Shown here: one piece after another, positions 34,622 to 43,954 of the stretch | How the letters are laid out: each line of letters begins with the position of its first letter | Position numbering within the stretch: position 1 is the first letter of the stretch | NCBI GenBank assembly: GCA_017480495.1 | Contig: JAFVAQ010000018.1 | Location: forward strand, 1-45,111 | Direction of reading: 5' to 3' | DNA: 45,111 nucleotides | Origin: Eubacterium sp. | GTDB lineage: Bacteria; Bacillota; Clostridia; Lachnospirales; Lachnospiraceae | Notes under the pieces: generated by a model | What the model was told of the DNA's origin: nothing | Databases searched by the model: none | What the model saw: only the letters and a program-made list of their open reading frames with translations | Program-made: the position numbers and the translations under genes

Positions 34622-36766
34622 ATGGATAATAGAGATAAGATCATCGAAGATCAGATGAGGAATAGTAATGAAATGATTCCTGAATCTCTTAGACCAGATA
34701 ATATAGAGAAGAAACTGGCAAGTATGACTATTGAAGAAAGGTATAAGAGAAGTCAGAGCGAAGATATACCTAGCGAAGTGACTGCTAAACCTAAGAAGGG
34801 TAAGGGTAAGGTTGTTATCCCACTTGTTCTTGCAGCTTCACTTCTAACAGTGTTTGGAATAGGCGTTGCACTCGGTGTGAGTGGTAACAGAAAAGTGAAT
34901 GATGATAACACTCCAGGTATATTTGGCAAGAAAGATAATGACAAGGATAAAGACAAGGACAAGGATAAGGGTGGACTGTCATCAATCTTTGGTGGCGATG
35001 ATGAAAACTATGATGAGGTTTATAGCTATTTCAAAGCCTATAAGGATCATATGGATAATATCGTATATGAGGATGTTGTTGATTATGAAATGGTAGAAAG
35101 TGCTGATGAAGCACCTGCAGGTGACTCAGCAAAAAGCGACAGCACAAGTAGTAAACAAACGTTAGCAGGTACGACTACTGCAGGAACTAATGAAGAAGAT
35201 GTTGAATTCACAGATACAAATGTTCGTACAGAAGGTGTTGCAGAGGCAGATATTGTTAAGACAGATGGCAAGTATATCTATGAATATGATTCAATGACAG
35301 AACATCTTGTTTTCTATAGCGTAAAAGATGGAGAGATAAAGAAGGAAGGAACAGTAAATGTTCTGGAGGATGATTATCACTTCATCGAAATGTATATATA
35401 TGGCGACAAACTCGTTCTTGTTGGAACAGAGTCAGAAGCATCAAGCTATTATTGGTATGATAATAATGCATCAACTTATGTTGCAGTATATGACATCAGT
35501 GATAAGGGTGATCCTGAGCTAGAGGATACCTTTGTTCAGGCTGGTGGATATTATACCTCCAGAATGGTGGATGGAAAGCTTTATACATTTTCTAAGAAGA
35601 CCTTCAATGTGGATGATATTGAGAAGAAGGATTATGAGACATATATTCCAGAGGTAGATGGTGAGCTGGTAGATAACGATGATGTCTATATTCAGAAGGA
35701 TACATATAATACTACATTTGTAGTCCTCACATCTATTGATATAGATAAGTTAAAGTATGTAGACAAGATGGCTGTGCTTGGTGGAAGCAATGTTGTATAT
35801 GTAAGTGCTAACAATATTTATCTCACAGATATGAATTACAACTGGGTTGACTATACATACAAGGATGAGACACTTATAGCAAGAATCTCATACGATGATG
35901 GAAAGATGGAATTCGAGTCAAAGGGACATTTCCCAGGTTACCTGAATGATGACTACAGCATCGATGAGTATGATGGAAATATCAGACTTGTAACAACATA
36001 TAGAGATGCAGATTACCAGAGATACAATGCGCTATATGTTCTGGATGAAGAGCTCAGCAAGGTCAGCGTAATAAAGAAACTTGCAGAGGGTGAGTCTATC
36101 AAGTCAGCAAGATTCATGGGAGAGACAGCATATTTTGTAACCTTTAAGAACAGGGATCCGCTCTTTGCAGTAGACCTTTCCGACCCTGAAAACCCAAGGG
36201 TTACAGATTATTTGAAGATTCCAGGTTTCTCAGCATACCTTCACCCATATGGAGAGAATAGACTTCTCGGAATAGGTTATGATGCAAATGAAGAGAATGG
36301 CTGGACTAAGGGACTTAAGCTTACAATGTTTGATACAAGCGATCCTTATGATATCAAGGAACTTGATACAATGCTTCTCAATAACTACAGCGATGCATCA
36401 GTTCTTCAGGATAGAAATGCATTCATGTTCAATGGAAACGATGGAACCTTTGGTATATCAGCTGTTTCAGACTGGGGATGGCTTATCGATGATGATTATA
36501 GCTGGGCTGAAGAATACTATGGAGAAGACTTCGTTGATAGTCTGGAGAAAGACATGGACGGATCCTACTATATGGTATTCGATTACGAAGAAGGTAAAGG
36601 CTTCGAAACTAAGATGAATGAGAAGCTGGATGAGAATATCTATTCAGTAGGAATGAATGATGTCAGAGGTATAGTAATAGGTGATTATCTCTACGTAGTA
36701 TCTACTGGAGTTGGAATAAAGTCCTATGATACGACTGATTATGAATTAGTCAATGAATGTGATTAA
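34622..36766 (+). CDS. Membrane-anchored beta-propeller protein, putative anti-sigma partner
   Basis: A 714-residue protein. The first about 55 residues are cytoplasmic and charged, followed by a single membrane helix (about 62-85, VVIPLVLAASLLTVFGIGVALG), then a low-complexity DNDKDKDK linker. The rest is a secreted beta-propeller of the PF09826 type: EGVAEADIVKTDGKYIYEYD at about 204-223 is the family signature, followed by repeated strand/loop units. Its position 34 bases after an ECF sigma factor, and the cytoplasmic tail, suggest it holds the sigma factor and senses something outside. No known anti-sigma domain is recognisable in the tail. AGGAGG precedes the ATG. Confidence 0.8.
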   Translation: MDNRDKIIEDQMRNSNEMIPESLRPDNIEKKLASMTIEERYKRSQSEDIPSEVTAKPKKGKGKVVIPLVLAASLLTVFGIGVALGVSGNRKVNDDNTPGIFGKKDNDKDKDKDKDKGGLSSIFGGDDENYDEVYSYFKAYKDHMDNIVYEDVVDYEMVESADEAPAGDSAKSDSTSSKQTLAGTTTAGTNEEDVEFTDTNVRTEGVAEADIVKTDGKYIYEYDSMTEHLVFYSVKDGEIKKEGTVNVLEDDYHFIEMYIYGDKLVLVGTESEASSYYWYDNNASTYVAVYDISDKGDPELEDTFVQAGGYYTSRMVDGKLYTFSKKTFNVDDIEKKDYETYIPEVDGELVDNDDVYIQKDTYNTTFVVLTSIDIDKLKYVDKMAVLGGSNVVYVSANNIYLTDMNYNWVDYTYKDETLIARISYDDGKMEFESKGHFPGYLNDDYSIDEYDGNIRLVTTYRDADYQRYNALYVLDEELSKVSVIKKLAEGESIKSARFMGETAYFVTFKNRDPLFAVDLSDPENPRVTDYLKIPGFSAYLHPYGENRLLGIGYDANEENGWTKGLKLTMFDTSDPYDIKELDTMLLNNYSDASVLQDRNAFMFNGNDGTFGISAVSDWGWLIDDDYSWAEEYYGEDFVDSLEKDMDGSYYMVFDYEEGKGFETKMNEKLDENIYSVGMNDVRGIVIGDYLYVVSTGVGIKSYDTTDYELVNECD

Positions 36767-36933
36767 CAAAAATGCCCAACTAATCGGCTGATTTTATAAC
36801 AATTTTAACGAAAATATTTTTGCTTCTTACTTAATGCAAACTAGTGTGTTAAGATAGATGTGGACGGTTATGGCCTAAGAATAGTGCCAAGAAAATGTTA
36901 TAAGATAAGCGAATGATTAGAGGAGTGTTTGGA

Positions 36934-37437
36934 ATGTTTGATGTAGGCGATTTTATTATCTATGGTAGTAATGGTGTCTGCAAAGTTACAGATGTAGGTC
37001 CTATGAAAATGCCTGGCATACCAAAGGACAAATTATATTATACAATGGTACCTTGCTATATACGTGACAGCGAGATCTTTACACCTGTAGATAATGAACG
37101 AGTAGTGATGAGAAAGGTGATGTCAAAGGATGAGGCTGAGGATTTTATCAGTAGTATGCCTGACATCGGAGAACTGGAAATAATTGAAGAAAAGAAGAGA
37201 GAACTGGAATATAAGCAAGCTGTTCTGACCTGCAATCCAACTGTTTTGGTAGAGCTTATCAAGACGATTCAGATTCGTATGGATGAGAGAATAGCAGAAG
37301 GCAAGAAGGTTACTTCCTCAGATTCAAAATATTTCCACCTAGCAGAAGACAGCCTGTATGGAGAACTTGCTATATCGCTAGATATGGAAAAAGACGAAGT
37401 TAAGGACTATGTTAAAAACAAGGTAATTGCAGGTTGA
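36934..37437 (+). CDS. CarD/CdnL-like transcription regulator
   Basis: A 167-residue protein of the CarD_CdnL_TRCF group, which binds the RNA polymerase beta subunit and stabilises open complexes. The N-terminal RNAP-interacting domain is clear: FDVGDFIIYGSNGVCKVTDVG and then YYTMVPCYIRDSEIFTPVDN. The rest is helical, as in CdnL. The ATG at 36934 is chosen because AGAGGAG lies 8 bases upstream; an ATG at 36913 has no site. A strong terminator follows. Confidence 0.88.
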   Translation: MFDVGDFIIYGSNGVCKVTDVGPMKMPGIPKDKLYYTMVPCYIRDSEIFTPVDNERVVMRKVMSKDEAEDFISSMPDIGELEIIEEKKRELEYKQAVLTCNPTVLVELIKTIQIRMDERIAEGKKVTSSDSKYFHLAEDSLYGELAISLDMEKDEVKDYVKNKVIAG

Positions 37438-37458
37438 GTTTATATGCATTATAATTAG

Positions 37459-37492
37459 AAGTCGGTAGTAGATATGCTACCGACTTTTAACT
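37459..37492 (+). terminator. Intrinsic terminator after the CarD-like gene
   Basis: AAGTCGGTAG (37459-37468), loop, CTACCGACTT (37477-37486), then TTAACTTTTT. Confidence 0.85.
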
Positions 37493-37523
37493 TTTTAAGG
37501 ATATTCTTTATTCGGAGATTAAT

Positions 37524-39002
37524 ATGGAGAAGAATGACATTTTCGCTATAAAAATCGAAGATATGTCAGATGACGGAATGGGTATAGGCCATATCGATGG
37601 AATGGCAGTATTTGTAAAGGATACTGCTCCTGGTGATGAGGCTGAAATTAAGATCGTCAAGGTTAAGAAGAGCTATGCCTTTGGCAGACTTAGACAGATA
37701 CTTAAGCCGTCACCTTATAGAATAGATCCGGCCTGTCCTGTGGCGAGACAGTGCGGTGGATGTACTCTGCAACACATTTCCTATGAGAAGGAGCTGGAGC
37801 TTAAGAAGGACAGGGTTATTAATTGTCTAAAAAGAATTGGCGGAATAGAAAAGCCTGAGGATTATCTGGATGAGGTTTCAGGTGGAGAGGCCTATAGATA
37901 TAGGAATAAAATGCAGTTTCCTGTGGGCAGTAGAAAAACGTCTGATATATATGGTGGCAGAAATGATAATTTTGATGCCTTTAGCTGTCGTACAAATACA
38001 GTGCTTGGTTTCTATGCAGGAAGAACTCATACTCTGATTCCTGTAGAAGACTGTCATATCGGACACCCGATTAATAAAAACATTATAAGGTCTGTTTGTA
38101 GATGGGCTGATAAATACCAGATAAGTGTATATAACGAAGAAACTGGAGAAGGAACCCTAAGGCATATTCTTACTAGAGTTGGATTTGCAACTGGAGAGCT
38201 GATGGTATGTATTATCACATCTACTCAAAGGGTTGATAATCTAGATAAGCTCGTTAGTATGTTGGCCTCTGAGGTTGATAAGTATAATTCTCGCGAGGAT
38301 AAGACAGGAGAGATTCTTCTCAAGTCTGTCGTAATGAATGTAAATAGAGACAGAACTAACCGAATACTGGGTGACAAGACTATACTGGTAAATGGGCAGA
38401 ACTATATAACTGATCTTATTGGAGATGTAAAGTTCCATATCTCTGCGGAATCTTTCTATCAGGTGAATCCTGAACAAACTGCAAAGATATATGGAAAGGC
38501 ACTGGAATATGCTGCGCTTACTGGTAAGGAGATAGTTTGGGATATGTATTGCGGTATCGGTACCATTTCACTTTTTGTTGCACCGCATGCAAAAAAAGTG
38601 TATGGTGTTGAGGTTGTTGGAAGAGCTATTCAGGATGCTCATCGCAATGCAGAGATAAATGATATAGAGAATGCAGAATTCTTTGTAGGTAAAGCTGAGG
38701 AAGTTGTTCCGGACTGGTTCGAGAATAGAGTCGGAGACTACGATACAGATGAAGCAAAGATAAGAAAGCAGGTGGATGTAGTCATAGTTGATCCGCCGCG
38801 TAAGGGCTGTGATGAGAGACTTCTGGAGACTATTATCGAAATGAAACCTGAAAAGATGGTATATGTTTCGTGTGATCCTGCAACACTTGCGCGAGATATA
38901 AAGAGACTAACAGAGAAGGGCATGAAGCTGGAGAAGTTTTCTGTATATGATCAGTTCTCGAGGAGCATGCATTGTGAAACGGTTGCATTACTTAAGAGGT
39001 AA
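37524..39002 (+). CDS. 23S rRNA (uracil-5-)-methyltransferase, RlmD/RlmCD type
   Basis: Makes m5U in 23S rRNA using SAM. The 492-residue product has an N-terminal TRAM RNA-binding domain (about 1-62), then the iron-sulfur cysteines C71, C77 and C80 (CPVARQCGGC) with a fourth in VEDC further on. The SAM fold contains WDMYCGIGTISLF and VDVVIVDPPRKGC, and the nucleophile is C450 in YVSCDPATLARD. This pattern is shared by RlmD and the Gram-positive RlmCD, so the exact target uracil is not assigned. It follows a terminator, so it has its own promoter. Confidence 0.92.
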   Translation: MEKNDIFAIKIEDMSDDGMGIGHIDGMAVFVKDTAPGDEAEIKIVKVKKSYAFGRLRQILKPSPYRIDPACPVARQCGGCTLQHISYEKELELKKDRVINCLKRIGGIEKPEDYLDEVSGGEAYRYRNKMQFPVGSRKTSDIYGGRNDNFDAFSCRTNTVLGFYAGRTHTLIPVEDCHIGHPINKNIIRSVCRWADKYQISVYNEETGEGTLRHILTRVGFATGELMVCIITSTQRVDNLDKLVSMLASEVDKYNSREDKTGEILLKSVVMNVNRDRTNRILGDKTILVNGQNYITDLIGDVKFHISAESFYQVNPEQTAKIYGKALEYAALTGKEIVWDMYCGIGTISLFVAPHAKKVYGVEVVGRAIQDAHRNAEINDIENAEFFVGKAEEVVPDWFENRVGDYDTDEAKIRKQVDVVIVDPPRKGCDERLLETIIEMKPEKMVYVSCDPATLARDIKRLTEKGMKLEKFSVYDQFSRSMHCETVALLKR

Positions 39003-39058
39003 AGGGGCTACAAGTATTAATGGTTCGGGGGAATAATTAATATTAGAGGCAATAAAAA

Positions 39059-40255
39059 ATGGATAAACTAGAAATTCTGAGGAGCATAGCAATTATTATT
39101 ATTACGGCTAAAGGCTTTGGTCTTATAGCCAGAAAACTGAAAGCCCCTCAGGTTGTAGGAGAAATAATAGCCGGTCTGATCCTCGGACCGAGCCTACTGA
39201 AATGGGTAGAGCCAAGCGATTTCATTTCCGGAGTTGCAGAGATAGGTGTAATACTTCTTATGTTCAGTGCTGGTCTGGAGACTAATCTGAATCAGCTTAA
39301 GAAGACTGGTGCTAAAGCAACTCTCATTGCATGTGCAGGAGTTTTTGTTCCTTTGATTGGTGGAGCGCTGCTTTATTTTTGCTTTTATGATTTTGCACCT
39401 ATAGGTAGTGAAGAATTCTTTAGAGCTGTATTTATAGGTACTATACTTACAGCGACTTCTGTAAGTATAACTGTGCAGGCACTTAAAGAATTAGGAAAGC
39501 TTACTGATGAAGTCGGAACAACGATTATGAGTGCTGCTATAATAGATGATGTTATAGGAATTCTTGTTCTTACGATTGTAATAAGCTTCAGAGATCCTAG
39601 TAGTAAAATAGGTGATGTAGTGCTTAGAACTGTTGGATTCTTTATCTTAGCAGTTGTTGTTGGAATCGTTCTATATAAGATAATGGAGTGGGTAGATAAT
39701 CGATACCCTCATACACAAAGAATACCAATTATTGGTCTAGCACTTGCGCTTGCACTTTCTTATATAGCAGATAAATTCTTCGGGATTGCGGATATAACGG
39801 GAGCATATGTAGCAGGTATAATCCTTAGTTCACTTAAGGATTCTAAGTATATAGATAGAAAAATGGATGTAAACTCTTATATGATATTTGGTCCTGTATT
39901 TTTTGTTAGTATAGGACTGCAAACAGATCTGAAGAGTCTGGATATGTCTATACTTCTATTCTCAGTTGGATTTGTTCTTGTAGGACTTCTCGCTAAGATT
40001 ATTGGCTGCGGTCTTATGTCTAGATTATGCGGATATAAGGGAATAGATACTTTGAAAATTGGTGTCGGAATGATGACTAGAGGAGAGGTTGCACTTATCG
40101 TTTCGAAAAAAGGGCTAGAGGTGGGAATGCTTGATAGTAAGTATTTTACTTCAGTAATTCTTCTTATTATAGTCAGCTCAATACTTACGCCAGTTATACT
40201 CAAGCTTCTTTATTCGACCAAGGCAGAGACTGAGAAAGCGGTGGAAAAGAGTTAA
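39059..40255 (+). CDS. CPA2-family cation/proton antiporter
   Basis: A 398-residue, roughly 12-helix membrane protein of the KefB/Na+:H+ antiporter family. The family blocks are LKAPQVVGEIIAGLILGPSLL near the start, the ion-binding pair in SAAIIDDVIGILVL (DD near residues 167-168), and KIGVGMMTRGEVALIVSKKG near the end. There is no C-terminal TrkA-N domain, so it is the short form. It probably exchanges Na+ or K+ for H+. The start at 39059 has weak purine-rich sequence before it (TTAGAGGC). Confidence 0.9.
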   Translation: MDKLEILRSIAIIIITAKGFGLIARKLKAPQVVGEIIAGLILGPSLLKWVEPSDFISGVAEIGVILLMFSAGLETNLNQLKKTGAKATLIACAGVFVPLIGGALLYFCFYDFAPIGSEEFFRAVFIGTILTATSVSITVQALKELGKLTDEVGTTIMSAAIIDDVIGILVLTIVISFRDPSSKIGDVVLRTVGFFILAVVVGIVLYKIMEWVDNRYPHTQRIPIIGLALALALSYIADKFFGIADITGAYVAGIILSSLKDSKYIDRKMDVNSYMIFGPVFFVSIGLQTDLKSLDMSILLFSVGFVLVGLLAKIIGCGLMSRLCGYKGIDTLKIGVGMMTRGEVALIVSKKGLEVGMLDSKYFTSVILLIIVSSILTPVILKLLYSTKAETEKAVEKS

Positions 40256-40283
40256 ATCATAAGTGCACTTAATAAGGTAATAA

Positions 40284-40330
40284 AAAAAGGATTATCCTTC
40301 ACGCTTAGCGTATAGTGATAATCCTTTTTT
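40284..40330. terminator. Bidirectional terminator between antiporter and cyclophilin
   Basis: AAAAAAGGATTATC against GATAATCCTTTTTT with an inner ACGCTTAGCGT hairpin. A- and T-runs on both sides allow it to end both convergent genes. Confidence 0.9.
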
Positions 40331-40352
40331 GGTCTTATGAAAAGTTCTTCAA

Positions 40353-40871
40353 TTACATTTTCTCTGGTTCTGGATAATCCACACCCTGAGTATCTACGGT
40401 GACAGTCTTCATAACCTGTGGAGTGATTGGCTTATCAGCCCATCCAGTCTTTGTTGTTGCAATTCTATCAACGACCTCCTGTCCCTCTGTTACTTTACCG
40501 AATGCAGCGTAGTCTCCATCAAGATGAGGTGAATCAGCGTGCATAATGAAGAACTGTGATCCAGCACTGTCCGGCATCATTGAACGAGCCATAGACAGAA
40601 CACCAACAGAATGCTTCAGATCATTTGCGAAACCATTAGAAGCAAATTCTCCCTTTATGCTATATCCTGGTCCGCCAGTTCCGCGTCCATCAGGATCGCC
40701 ACCCTGAATCATGAATCCAGGAATAACTCTATGGAATACAAGTCCATCATAGAATCCCTTCTTGATAAGAGAAATAAAGTTGTTTACAGTGTTTGGTGCG
40801 ATTTCTGGATAAAGCTCAGCCTTTATCACGCCACCATCTTCCATTGTGATAGTTACTATTGGATTTGCCAT
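40353..40871 (-). CDS. Peptidyl-prolyl cis-trans isomerase, cyclophilin type
   Basis: A 172-residue cytoplasmic cyclophilin that speeds proline isomerisation in folding. The core is normal length: ELYPEIAPNTVNNF, the active-site stretch FHRVIPGFMIQGGDP (Arg of the catalytic site), AGSQFFIMHADSPHLDGDYAAFGKV. No signal peptide. GAGGAC precedes the ATG. The gene diverges from guaA with a shared -35 hexamer. Confidence 0.95.
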   Translation of the reverse strand: MANPIVTITMEDGGVIKAELYPEIAPNTVNNFISLIKKGFYDGLVFHRVIPGFMIQGGDPDGRGTGGPGYSIKGEFASNGFANDLKHSVGVLSMARSMMPDSAGSQFFIMHADSPHLDGDYAAFGKVTEGQEVVDRIATTKTGWADKPITPQVMKTVTVDTQGVDYPEPEKM

Positions 40872-40906
40872 TAGTAAGTCCTCGCTTTCGTTTATATATA
40901 TTAATG

Positions 40907-40935
40907 ACTATAAACTGTGGTTGATTATATTTCAA
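40907..40935 (-). promoter_or_regulatory. Promoter of the cyclophilin gene
   Basis: Minus strand: TTGAAA (40935-40930), 17-base spacer, TATAGT (40912-40907). Confidence 0.65.
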
Positions 40936-40958
40936 GAAAAAAATCTTTGTGCTATAAT
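40930..40958 (+). promoter_or_regulatory. Promoter of guaA
   Basis: TTTCAA (40930-40935), 17-base spacer, TATAAT (40953-40958), with TGC before the -10 (extended). The -35 overlaps that of the cyclophilin promoter. No purine riboswitch was seen. Confidence 0.6.
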
Positions 40959-41005
40959 GGGAATACGTTTTGTTTCGGAAATAATAATATAAGAGGAGGA
41001 TTACA

Positions 41006-41986
41006 ATGTTAGAGTCAAGACCAGACAATATGGAACGTATAACAACCGAGGAGCAGGCAAATGAATTTATCGCAGATCAGATAGAGAAAATGCAGGCTCA
41101 GATAGGAGATAAGAAGGTTCTGCTTGCACTTTCAGGCGGAGTTGATTCATCAGTTGTTGCAGCACTTCTGATTAAAGCAGTAGGACATCAGCTCGTATGT
41201 GTTCATGTAAATCATGGACTTCTGAGAAAGGGTGAACCAGAACAGGTTATAGATGTATTCGGAAAAGAACTGGGTGCAAATCTTGTATATGTAGATGCTA
41301 CAGACCGTTTCCTGGATAAGCTTGCTGGAGTAACGGATCCAGAGCAGAAGAGAAAGATTATTGGTGGCGAATTCATAGAAGTATTCGCTGAAGAAGCTAG
41401 AAAGTTGGACGGAATCGAGTTCCTTGCACAGGGAACTATTTGGCCAGATATCTTAGAGAGTGATGCTGGAATCAAAGCTCATCACAATGCAGGCGGACTT
41501 CCTGAAGATATGAACTTCGAGCTTGTTGAGCCAGTAAGAATCCTTTTCAAGGACGAAGTTCGTGTTGTAGGTAAGGCACTTGGCCTTCCAGATAATATGG
41601 TATATCGTCAGCCATTCCCAGGTCCAGGACTTGGAGTTAGATGTCCGGGTGCAATCACACGCGACCGCCTTGAGGCAGTACGTGAGTCAGATGCAATCCT
41701 CAGAGAAGAATTCGAGAAGAATGGCCTTGCCGGAAAAGTATGGCAATACTTTACAGTTGTTCCAGACTTCAAATCAACAGGAGTTAAAGACGGTAAGAGA
41801 ACCTTCGACTGGCCATGCATCATCCGTGCCATCAACACAACAGATGTTATGGAAGTTACAGTAGAACATCTCTCTAACGAACTCATCGACCACCTCGTAA
41901 ACCGTATCATCACAGAGGTTCCGGGAATCAACAGAGTCCTGTTCGATTATACACCAAAACCTCCAGCCACGGTGGAGTATGAGTGA
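41006..41986 (+). CDS. guaA: GMP synthase, ATP-pyrophosphatase part only
   Basis: Aminates XMP to GMP. The product is 326 residues, against about 510-525 for the usual two-domain GuaA. It has the P-loop SGGVDS at 43-48, the HVNHGLLRKGE strand, GTIWPDILES, and the C-terminal dimerisation domain to FDYTPKPPATVEYE. The N-terminal glutamine amidotransferase domain is absent; the ATG has AGAGGAGG 8-15 bases upstream and there is no coding sequence before it. It may use free ammonia, or a separate glutaminase subunit as in archaeal GuaAa/GuaAb. Known in some bacteria, so not a truncation by itself. Confidence 0.92.
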   Translation: MLESRPDNMERITTEEQANEFIADQIEKMQAQIGDKKVLLALSGGVDSSVVAALLIKAVGHQLVCVHVNHGLLRKGEPEQVIDVFGKELGANLVYVDATDRFLDKLAGVTDPEQKRKIIGGEFIEVFAEEARKLDGIEFLAQGTIWPDILESDAGIKAHHNAGGLPEDMNFELVEPVRILFKDEVRVVGKALGLPDNMVYRQPFPGPGLGVRCPGAITRDRLEAVRESDAILREEFEKNGLAGKVWQYFTVVPDFKSTGVKDGKRTFDWPCIIRAINTTDVMEVTVEHLSNELIDHLVNRIITEVPGINRVLFDYTPKPPATVEYE

Positions 41987-41992
41987 TAACGA

Positions 41993-42131
41993 GCCAAACT
42001 TAGATTAATATACAGCGGTCACGTAGTGACCAATCGGAATAAAATCAGCCCTGCAAGCTTGCTTGCATAGGGCTGATTTTTGTTTCGATTAGTAGCTGCG
42101 AAGCAGCGCTGTATATTAATCTGAGCTTGGC
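41993..42131. repeat. Cloverleaf-like inverted repeat with 25-bp arms
   Basis: The left arm (41993-42017) and right arm (42107-42131) are inverted copies at 23 of 25 positions; the shared core includes AGATTAATATACAGCG. The 89 bases between them fold into three smaller hairpins: GGTCAC-GTA-GTGACC (42017-42031), a long one containing the guaA terminator (42032-42090), and GCTGC-GAA-GCAGC (42095-42107). Together they make a four-way, cloverleaf-like form. The arms look like the ends of a miniature inverted-repeat element, or a structured RNA. Confidence 0.75.
42032..42090 (+). terminator. Terminator of guaA inside the cloverleaf
   Basis: AAAATCAGCCCT...AGGGCTGATTTTT, with AATCG (42032-42036) and CGATT (42086-42090) extending the stem. 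T run in TTTTTGTTT. Strong. Confidence 0.9.
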
Positions 42132-42140
42132 GACAACATA

Positions 42141-42173
42141 CATCGGGACTATGGCATAGCCATAGTCCCGATG
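42141..42173. repeat. Perfect 15-bp hairpin with ATA triloop
   Basis: CATCGGGACTATGGC, ATA, GCCATAGTCCCGATG. All 15 pairs are Watson-Crick. No T run follows, so it is not a plain terminator. Confidence 0.85.
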
Positions 42174-42263
42174 AGCATATGAGGATAAAGCGAAGTCCGA
42201 ATGAATGTCATCCGCAAGCATGCATAGGTATCTGTATTTACGGTATAAATGCGGCTCGTTTTT
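42174..42263. other. Non-coding spacer before hsdM
   Basis: No gene. A weaker inverted pairing exists (GCAT...GGAT with ATCC...ATGC, about 42174-42223). The rest is plain AT-rich sequence leading to the hsdM promoter. Confidence 0.35.
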
Positions 42264-42272
42264 TGCTATAAT
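42264..42272 (+). promoter_or_regulatory. Extended -10 promoter for hsdM
   Basis: TGC-TATAAT, the same -10 form as guaA, about 60 bases before the hsdM ATG. No good -35. Confidence 0.5.
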
Positions 42273-42331
42273 ATGTATTTGGGAAAGTCTATCCAAGATA
42301 AGGATAAAATAGTAAAAACGGAGAAAAAATA

Positions 42332-43954
42332 ATGGCAGATACAAAGAAAGAACAGGAACGTGATGAGCTTCATAGAGCTATATGGGCAATAGCAGATGAT
42401 CTCAGAGGGAGTGTTGATGGCTGGGACTTTAAGTCATATATCCTCGGATTCATGTTCTATAGATATATATCAGAAAACCTTACTACAAAGATAAATAAGG
42501 ATGAGTGGGATGCTGGTGACTTAGATTTTGATTATGCAAAGCTGAGTGATGAAGATGCTGAGATGGCAAGAGAGGATATGGTCCAGACAAAAGGATTCTT
42601 CATACTTCCATCAGAGCTTTTCTGTAATGTAAGAAGAGATGCAAAGGATACAGAGGCTACATTTAAGAATAAAGATGGAAATGTCCGCAGTGTCGTGGAG
42701 AATCTCAATGAGAAGCTGGAAATGGTATTTCAGAACATAGAGAATTCAGCAAATGGAAGTGAGAGTGAGGACGACTTCGCAGGCCTTTTCGATGATATAG
42801 ATGTTAATAGTAATAAGCTGGGAGCTACTGTTGCCAAGAGAAATGATAAGCTGGTCAAGCTTCTGGATGGTATTGGAGAAATGAAACTTGGTGATTTTCA
42901 GGAGAATACCATAGATGCTTTTGGTGATGCATATGAATATCTTATGGGTATGTACGCATCAAATGCAGGTAAGTCAGGTGGAGAGTACTATACACCTCAA
43001 GAGGTCTCGGAGCTTCTTACCAGACTTGCAGTTGCCGGAAAGTCTGAAATAAATAAGGTATATGATCCCGCTTGTGGATCTGGATCACTCCTTCTTAAAG
43101 CTGCGAAGATACTCGGAAAGGAACATGTAAGACAGGGCTTTTTTGGCCAGGAAATCAACCTGACTACCTATAACCTCTGTCGTATAAATATGTTCCTTCA
43201 CGATATAGACTTTGATAAGTTCGATATAGCAAATGAAGATACGCTGGTTTCACCACAGCATTGGGATGATGAACCTTTTGAGGCAATCGTATCGAATCCG
43301 CCATATAGTATCAAATGGGAGGGTGATGATAATCCTGTACTCATAAATGATCCGAGATTTTCACCAGCAGGAGTACTTGCACCTAAGTCAAAGGCAGATA
43401 TGGCATTTATTATGCATTCACTTGCATGGCTTGCAACAAATGGTACTGCTGCTATCGTATGCTTCCCTGGAATAATGTATCGCGGAGGTGCAGAGAAGAA
43501 GATTCGTCAGTATCTGATAGATAATAACTATGTAGATACAATTATACAGCTTCCTTCTAATCTCTTCTTTGGCACATCTATAGCTACCTGTATTATGGTG
43601 CTTAAAAAATCTAAGAGTGAGAATAAGACGCTATTTATAGATGCTTCAAATGAATGTGTAAAGGTAACAAATAACAATAAGCTTACACCTGAAAACATCC
43701 AGAAGATAGTTGATACATTTATGGCAAAAGAGGAAGAAGTGAAGTACTTCTCCAGACTTGTACCAAATAGCGAAATAGCTGAGCAGGATTATAACTTATC
43801 TGTTAGCACATATGTTGAACCGGAAGATACAAGAGAAAAGATAGATATTAAAGTTCTGAATGCTGAGATTAAAGAGATAGTAGCAAGAGAACAGGTTCTC
43901 AGAGCTGAGATAGATAAGATAATAGCTGAAATCGAAGAGGGAAACGATGAGTAA
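42332..43954 (+). CDS. hsdM: Type I restriction-modification methyltransferase subunit HsdM
   Basis: The adenine-N6 methyltransferase subunit of a type I system. The 540-residue product has the N-terminal HsdM helical domain (about 1-180), the SAM-binding motif [11 protein letters not shown] at 245-255 and the catalytic NPPY at 322-325. Order and spacing are typical. GGAG lies 8 bases before the ATG. Its end overlaps hsdS by 8 bases. It needs HsdS to find its target; hsdR is not in the window and may lie past the end. Confidence 0.97.
   Translation: MADTKKEQERDELHRAIWAIADDLRGSVDGWDFKSYILGFMFYRYISENLTTKINKDEWDAGDLDFDYAKLSDEDAEMAREDMVQTKGFFILPSELFCNVRRDAKDTEATFKNKDGNVRSVVENLNEKLEMVFQNIENSANGSESEDDFAGLFDDIDVNSNKLGATVAKRNDKLVKLLDGIGEMKLGDFQENTIDAFGDAYEYLMGMYASNAGKSGGEYYTPQEVSELLTRLAVAGKSEINKVYDPACGSGSLLLKAAKILGKEHVRQGFFGQEINLTTYNLCRINMFLHDIDFDKFDIANEDTLVSPQHWDDEPFEAIVSNPPYSIKWEGDDNPVLINDPRFSPAGVLAPKSKADMAFIMHSLAWLATNGTAAIVCFPGIMYRGGAEKKIRQYLIDNNYVDTIIQLPSNLFFGTSIATCIMVLKKSKSENKTLFIDASNECVKVTNNNKLTPENIQKIVDTFMAKEEEVKYFSRLVPNSEIAEQDYNLSVSTYVEPEDTREKIDIKVLNAEIKEIVAREQVLRAEIDKIIAEIEEGNDE

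Noticed and set aside
42141-42173. Perfect hairpin as an intrinsic terminator
   Set aside because: No T run on either strand, and guaA already has a strong terminator upstream.
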